Under the pieces are notes generated by a model. It saw only the letters and a program-made list of their open reading frames with translations, had not been told where the DNA came from and searched no databases. Position numbers and translations under genes: made by a program. This document shows, in pieces, positions 6,571-9,819 of a DNA stretch of 9,819 bases (position 1 is the first letter of the stretch; the number at the start of each line of letters is the position of its first letter). Origin of the DNA: GWA2-44-9 sp964429675 (GTDB lineage: Bacteria; Patescibacteriota; Minisyncoccia; 2-02-FULL-40-12; GWA2-44-9); NCBI GenBank assembly GCA_964429675.1, contig CAYSDF010000033.1, forward strand, positions 1-9,819, written 5' to 3'.

Positions 6571-6665
6571 TTTCATTTATCAATTCTCAATTTTCATTAA
6601 ATTTTCAATGTTTCATTGATTCATTGTAAATTCATTGGAAATTGTAAATTGTAAATTGGTAATTT
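6571..6665. repeat. Degenerate AT-rich heptad repeat spacer
   Basis: The whole spacer between the dehydrogenase and epimerase genes consists of variants of a roughly 7-nt unit. On the minus strand it reads CAATTTA twice, then CAATTTC, CAATGAA, CAATGAA, CATTGAA, AATTGAG, AATTGAT and AAATGAA, with a few insertions: about ten units in 95 bp. G occurs rarely and in phase. No Shine-Dalgarno sequence precedes the epimerase ATG. Possible -10-like boxes such as TAAATT (6652-6657) are not distinguishable from the background composition. Confidence 0.7.
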
Positions 6666-6668
6666 TTG

Positions 6669-7574
6669 ATGAAGGTACTTGTCACTGGAGGGGCGGGGTT
6701 TATAGGCTCTAATCTGGTAGATGCTTTGATTGAGCGCGGATTTGAGGTTCATGTTATTGATAATCTCTCAGCCGGCAAAAAAGAGAACGTAAATAAAAAG
6801 GCCACGCTACATATTCTTGATATCACCGATCTGGATGCTATAAAACCACTTTTCGTGGGAGTAGATTATGTTTTTCATCTGGCAGCAGTGCCCAGAGTTC
6901 AGTATTCGATAGAACATCCTGCCGAATCTAATAAAAATAACGTCGAGGGGACTTTGAACGTTCTGATATCTTCCGTAGATGCGAAAGTTAAAAAAGTCAT
7001 CTATTCTGCTTCAAGCTCCGCATATGGAGATCAGGTGGTAATGCCGTTGATTGAAACCATGACCCCTTCTCCCAAGAGTCCATATGGTTTACAAAAATAT
7101 ATCGGGGAGCTTTATTGTAAATTATGGACAGAAATTTACAATTTGCCGACAGTGTCGCTCAGATACTTTAATGCCTATGGTCCCAGGTATAGTTCTGAGG
7201 GGGATTACGCTCTTGTTATCGGAAAATTTTTAAAACAAAAGCTGGCCGGCGAGCCTATGACGATTACGGGTGACGGAAAACAAACTCGGGATTTTACCCA
7301 TGTAAAAGATATTGTCAGGGCCAATATTCTGGCTATGGAAAATGATAAAATAGGCAAGGGAGAAGTTATTAATATCGGTGGCGGTGAGAATCAATCAATA
7401 AATAAAATCGCCGCACTTATCGGCGGGCCGGTGGTCCATATACCCGCCAGGCTCGAACCAAAAGACACTCTTGCTGATAACTCCCTGGCCTTCAAGCTCT
7501 TAGGCTGGAAGCCGGAGATTAAAATTGAAGATGGGATTGCTGAACTAAAATCCTTGGCGGGGGTCTCTAGTTAA
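6669..7574 (+). CDS. NAD-dependent nucleotide-sugar epimerase/dehydratase (SDR family)
   Basis: This is a 301-residue extended short-chain dehydrogenase. It starts with VTGGAGFIGSNL (the TGxxGxxG NAD-binding motif), then IDNLSAGKKENV, HLAAVPRV, SASSSAYGD and the catalytic Tyr-Lys pair YGLQK (Tyr 139, Lys 143), followed by RYFNAYGPR. The pattern is that of UDP-glucose or UDP-N-acetylglucosamine 4-epimerases of the GalE/WbpP group; dehydratases of the same fold are possible. The likely role is to interconvert nucleotide sugars for the glycan started by the nearby sugar transferase. I chose ATG 6669; a TTG directly before it is in frame but has no supporting ribosome-binding site. The spacer upstream is simple-sequence DNA, and the gene may be transcribed from the dehydrogenase promoter. 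Exact substrate unknown. Confidence 0.92.
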   Translation: MKVLVTGGAGFIGSNLVDALIERGFEVHVIDNLSAGKKENVNKKATLHILDITDLDAIKPLFVGVDYVFHLAAVPRVQYSIEHPAESNKNNVEGTLNVLISSVDAKVKKVIYSASSSAYGDQVVMPLIETMTPSPKSPYGLQKYIGELYCKLWTEIYNLPTVSLRYFNAYGPRYSSEGDYALVIGKFLKQKLAGEPMTITGDGKQTRDFTHVKDIVRANILAMENDKIGKGEVINIGGGENQSINKIAALIGGPVVHIPARLEPKDTLADNSLAFKLLGWKPEIKIEDGIAELKSLAGVSS

Positions 7575-7583
7575 TGATACAAT
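7554..7583 (+). promoter_or_regulatory. Promoter inside the epimerase gene end, driving the HExxH protein (leaderless)
   Basis: A -35 TTGGCG (7554-7559, 4/6), an 18-bp spacer and a -10 TACAAT (7578-7583, 5/6) preceded by TGA, an extended -10. The predicted start near 7590 is within about 2 nt of the ATG at 7592. The -35 lies in the last codons of the epimerase gene and the -10 just after its stop. Confidence 0.6.
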
Positions 7584-7591
7584 AGTTAGTG

Positions 7592-9298
7592 ATGAGTATG
7601 CTAAGAAAATTTAATTTTTCTCTGACTTTACTGATTGTCGCCAGTTTTTTTGTTGTTGGGGGATATGCTCAGGCTAGTGTTGTCGGGGATCAGCGCAAAT
7701 TCTTTGTGGACCCAAGTTATGATAAATATTTCCGTACCAGCCTGAATGCAACTCTAAGATACATTTCCAACCGCACCTATTTCTATGTTGATGACGGTTA
7801 CTGGAGCAAACTTTCCGGATCTCAGATGGCTACGGTTACTAATTCTATTTCATCTGTAGCTTCAGAATTTGATAATAATATTTATCCCAAGGAAATAAGC
7901 CTGTGGGGATCGGAGCCCAATCCTGGTATAGACAACGATTCGCATGTCGTTATTTTACTGGAAGAATTGAACGATAATACCGGTGGCTATTTCCAGACGG
8001 GGAATGATTATTCAAAATCTCAAGTTTCCAATTCAAATGAAGCGGAGATGATATATGTAGGCACAAATGCCTTGAGCGTGGATATCGGTTATGTGCGTGG
8101 ATTTATCTCCCATGAATTTCAGCATCTTATTAGTTTCAATCAAAAAAACTTGGCTTATAACTTGTCTGATGATACTTGGCTTAATGAGCTTAGATCTGAA
8201 TATTCTATAACCGTGGTTGGTTATAACGACAACTATCAAAACTCTAATCTCCAAAGGAGGGTTAACACATTTCTGGGGAATCCATCTGACAGTCTGACTG
8301 AATGGCCTAATAATTCCATCGATTATGGCATTATTAATGTATTCGGCGAGTATATAGTAGAGCAGTATGGGCAGTCTATCCTTAGTGATTCTCTAAAAAG
8401 TCCATATGTGGGGATAGATTCTATCAATCATTTCTTGGTCGGTATAAGTAATCCAGAAAGATTCCAAGATATTTTTGCCAATTGGATGATTGCAACATAC
8501 CTCAATAATCCGTTGGCTGGGAATAAGTATAGCTATTCAAGGCTTGGTATGGAGCAAGTTAGGGTAAGTCCTGAAAATCAATTTTATATGTTCGGTCAAA
8601 ATGATTACTCAGCTTCACTTTACGAAAAAGATTGGCAGCCGGTCTGGTCCGAGTTTAATTTTAGCAGCCCTACTGATAGAGCTCTTAAAATTGATATAAA
8701 CGGCGAGGCCGGTCAGAATTTTATTGGAACTTATGTCGCTTTTTATGATAGCGGAGTGCCGGAAGTAGGACGAATCAATATGACTGGAAGTAGTGGTGTC
8801 GGCTATGTATTTCAAGCCGGCAGAAAAATTGAAAAAATTATGCTTGCCACTACCGATGGTACCATGATGACTAATTTTGGAGCCACCGAGCAGGCCCACA
8901 GTCTAGCCATTAAAGTTTCTTTAGTTGATCCAGCGTCCGTAAAGCCCGCTCTTGAAGACGGGGTATTAATAAAGCATCCTATTGAAAAAGAAATGTATGT
9001 TATTTGGGGCAAGTACAAGAGATATCTTTCACCAGATGTCATTGCCCTTTATGGCCAGCTAAATCCTGCCAATGCAATTGAAGTGGGGCCGGAGGTTTTC
9101 AATTCTTATATGAGCTCAAATTATGTAAAATATGTTAATGATCAGAAAGTGTATGCTGTCTGGCCTGATGGCACTAAGCATTGGTTGAATATTACGCCTC
9201 AGCAATGGGATGCTTCGGGACGCGATTGGAATGCCATATTTACTATTAGCGATTTGGAGCTCAACTTCTATAAAACTGGTCCGGATATAACTAAATAG
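7592..9298 (+). CDS. Secreted HExxH zinc-protease-like protein with C-terminal Trp/Tyr-rich repeats
   Basis: This is a 568-residue protein counted from ATG 7592; GTG 7589 and ATG 7598 are in-frame alternatives. A signal peptide is clear: basic MLRKFNF, a hydrophobic core and AQA before SVVGD. The HExxH motif is HEFQH at residues 174-178, preceded by FIS and followed by LISFN. WLNELRSEY at 196-204 would supply the third, glutamate zinc ligand of a gluzincin. The later FQDIFANWMIATYLNNP segment also recalls secreted M30 (hyicolysin)-like peptidases, but the family is not certain. A beta-rich region follows. The C-terminus carries two related units, near 468-489 (MYVIWGKYKRYLSP) and 520-567 (VYAVWPDGTKHWL), of a type I associate with Patescibacteria surface proteins. 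No membrane anchor or sorting signal is seen after the signal peptide. A role in processing surface proteins or feeding is inference. Confidence 0.82.
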   Translation: MSMLRKFNFSLTLLIVASFFVVGGYAQASVVGDQRKFFVDPSYDKYFRTSLNATLRYISNRTYFYVDDGYWSKLSGSQMATVTNSISSVASEFDNNIYPKEISLWGSEPNPGIDNDSHVVILLEELNDNTGGYFQTGNDYSKSQVSNSNEAEMIYVGTNALSVDIGYVRGFISHEFQHLISFNQKNLAYNLSDDTWLNELRSEYSITVVGYNDNYQNSNLQRRVNTFLGNPSDSLTEWPNNSIDYGIINVFGEYIVEQYGQSILSDSLKSPYVGIDSINHFLVGISNPERFQDIFANWMIATYLNNPLAGNKYSYSRLGMEQVRVSPENQFYMFGQNDYSASLYEKDWQPVWSEFNFSSPTDRALKIDINGEAGQNFIGTYVAFYDSGVPEVGRINMTGSSGVGYVFQAGRKIEKIMLATTDGTMMTNFGATEQAHSLAIKVSLVDPASVKPALEDGVLIKHPIEKEMYVIWGKYKRYLSPDVIALYGQLNPANAIEVGPEVFNSYMSSNYVKYVNDQKVYAVWPDGTKHWLNITPQQWDASGRDWNAIFTISDLELNFYKTGPDITK

Positions 9299-9326
9299 TT
9301 TACTAAAGCCCCCAACCATAGAATTA

Positions 9327-9445
9327 GCAAAAGCCCTACCCTGATTTTTATCCGACTCCTATAGTATCGCTCGTAACAATAAGTAGTTACTGGCTCATCT
9401 TCCTTCTAATCCTGCAAATGATAAAAATCAGAGCAGGGCTTTTGC
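9327..9445. repeat. 119-bp long hairpin element with 26-bp arms
   Basis: The arms 9327-9352 and 9420-9445 are complementary at 24 of 26 positions. Both mismatches are A-C on the plus strand but G-U pairs in a minus-strand RNA, so that strand would form a fully paired 26-bp stem. At the apex, GTAAC (9373-9377) pairs with GTTAC (9386-9390) around an 8-nt loop. The element starts 28 bp after the stop of the secreted protein gene. It could act as a terminator for that gene, but no T-run follows on the plus strand. A related copy lies at 9464-9498. Confidence 0.75.
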
Positions 9446-9463
9446 TTGGAGGCATGCTATAGC

Positions 9464-9498
9464 CAAAAGCCCCAAACCCATTTTTATCCAGCCCTCCT
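9464..9498. repeat. Further copy of the hairpin-arm sequence
   Basis: This stretch repeats the left arm and flank of the 119-bp hairpin (9328-9360) in the same orientation. Both begin CAAAAGCCC, share ATTTTTATCC and end CTCCT, with variable bases between. Its CAAAAGCCC (9464-9472) is also complementary to GGGCTTTTG at 9436-9444, giving an alternative 9-bp hairpin with a 19-nt loop around GCATGC. A fainter partial copy, AAAGCCCCCAACC, occurs just after the gene stop at about 9305-9317. Confidence 0.55.
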
Positions 9499-9504
9499 CG
9501 CAGC

Positions 9505-9733
9505 TAGTGCCAGCCCACTCTAAATTTCTGACCGCTCGACTCCGTTAACAACTAAACCAATGTTTTATCATTTTTTCAGACCATTTGGGGCTAACCCCGA
9601 CCCGGCCATGCGGCTCCCATTCTGGGCGGCCGTTCCGGGTCACCCCAAATGGTGCCCAGAAAAATATCCTCAACATTGGGTAGTTGTACTAACGTCGCGA
9701 GATGCTCAGAAATTCAGAATGGAGCTGGCACTA
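9505..9733. repeat. 229-bp imperfect palindrome (arms of about 86 and 91 nt)
   Basis: The left arm 9505-9590 matches the reverse complement of the right arm 9643-9733 over its whole length, at roughly 75% identity by hand alignment. Matching blocks include ACCATTTGGGG/CCCCAAATGGT (9580-9590, 9643-9653, perfect 11 bp), CCAATGTT/AACATTGG, ACAACT/AGTTGT, CGTTA/TAACG, AATTTCTGA/TCAGAAATT and TAGTGCCAGC/GCTGGCACTA. The 52-nt centre folds further: ACCCGG (9600-9605) with CCGGGT (9635-9640), GGCC (9604-9607) with GGCC (9628-9631), and CCCA/TGGG at the tip. It is GC-richer than its surroundings, with no credible gene. A transcript of either strand would form a long interrupted rod. Confidence 0.8.
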
Positions 9734-9819
9734 ATGTATCCACGCCCCGCCCCTCTTCCCGATCTTCTCCCTTCGACGAGCCAAGAAGATTTATGAGGAT
9801 GATGCAGATTTTATCCAAA
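9734..9819. other. Window end without recognisable gene
   Basis: A C-rich pyrimidine stretch (about 9740-9772) is followed by ordinary sequence. The final TTTTATCC resembles the ATTTTTATCC core of the hairpin-arm repeats, so a further copy could begin here, but the window ends too soon to judge. I see no start codon with a supporting ribosome-binding site on either strand. Confidence 0.4.

Noticed and set aside
8033..9319. Minus-strand reading frames opposite the secreted HExxH protein
   Set aside because: They are antisense shadows of a gene with a signal peptide and clear motifs, without start signals of their own.
9327..9733. CRISPR array
   Set aside because: Repeats are unequal in length, in both orientations and not regularly spaced, and no cas gene is present.
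9505..9733. Integron attC sites
   Set aside because: GTTAAC-like words occur, but I see no ordered R and L boxes, no series of cassettes and no integrase in the window.
9560..9796. Plus-strand open reading frame of 78 codons
   Set aside because: It lies across the centre and right arm of the 229-bp palindrome, has no ribosome-binding site, and its Pro/Trp-rich composition is unlike the other proteins here.
1..9819. Recoding of TGA (genetic code 25 or 4)
   Set aside because: All stops seen are TAA or TAG, but no gene needs an in-frame TGA to reach its usual length, and nine stop codons are too few to show avoidance of TGA.
1..9819. tRNA or rRNA genes
   Set aside because: No cloverleaf with a TTCGA-type T loop or CCA end and no conserved rRNA segments were seen on either strand by eye.

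Overview
The window is a moderately AT-rich bacterial scaffold fragment with short, tightly packed genes. It contains one run of exactly 100 N (3763-3862), which is almost certainly a scaffolding gap of unknown true length. Several traits suggest Patescibacteria (Candidate Phyla Radiation) or a similar reduced-genome lineage. These are the small genes, apparently leaderless promoters, a shortened UDP-sugar dehydrogenase, a secreted HExxH protein ending in the Trp/Tyr-rich repeats I associate with that group, and degenerate AATTGA-type heptad spacer DNA. No phylogenetic marker gene is present, so this placement is inference. The standard bacterial code fits: every gene reads through without in-frame TGA and ends in TAA or TAG.

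Left part (1-3660), all on the minus strand: two short operons. The first, transcribed from about 3625 to a strong intrinsic terminator at 1352-1382, encodes a MoxR-type AAA+ ATPase followed 10 bp later by a protein joining a HExxH metallopeptidase-like domain to a VWA/MIDAS domain (COG3864 type). The second, with its own near-consensus promoter and terminator, encodes two abutting unrecognised proteins: a soluble 186-residue protein and a 218-residue membrane protein.

Middle (3660-3992): a small plus-strand gene, interrupted by the N run, lies between a good ribosome-binding site and a textbook terminator.

Right part (3993-9298): surface-glycan genes. A minus-strand polyprenyl-phosphate sugar-1-phosphate transferase faces away from a plus-strand UDP-glucose/GDP-mannose dehydrogenase-like protein, an NAD-dependent nucleotide-sugar epimerase and a secreted HExxH protein. 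The dehydrogenase and epimerase could make activated sugars, and the transferase could start a lipid-linked glycan. Three of these genes have promoters whose predicted start lies 0-4 nt from the ATG. A 123-bp structured element with perfect 14-bp terminal inverted repeats lies between the two divergent promoters.

Tail (9299-9819): I see no credible gene here. Instead there is a cluster of long hairpins: a 119-bp element with 26-bp arms (24/26 paired), a further related half-element, and a 229-bp imperfect palindrome with arms of about 90 nt. These hairpins, with the divergent-promoter element, are the most unusual content. They may be structured RNAs or non-autonomous mobile repeats; the sequence alone does not decide.
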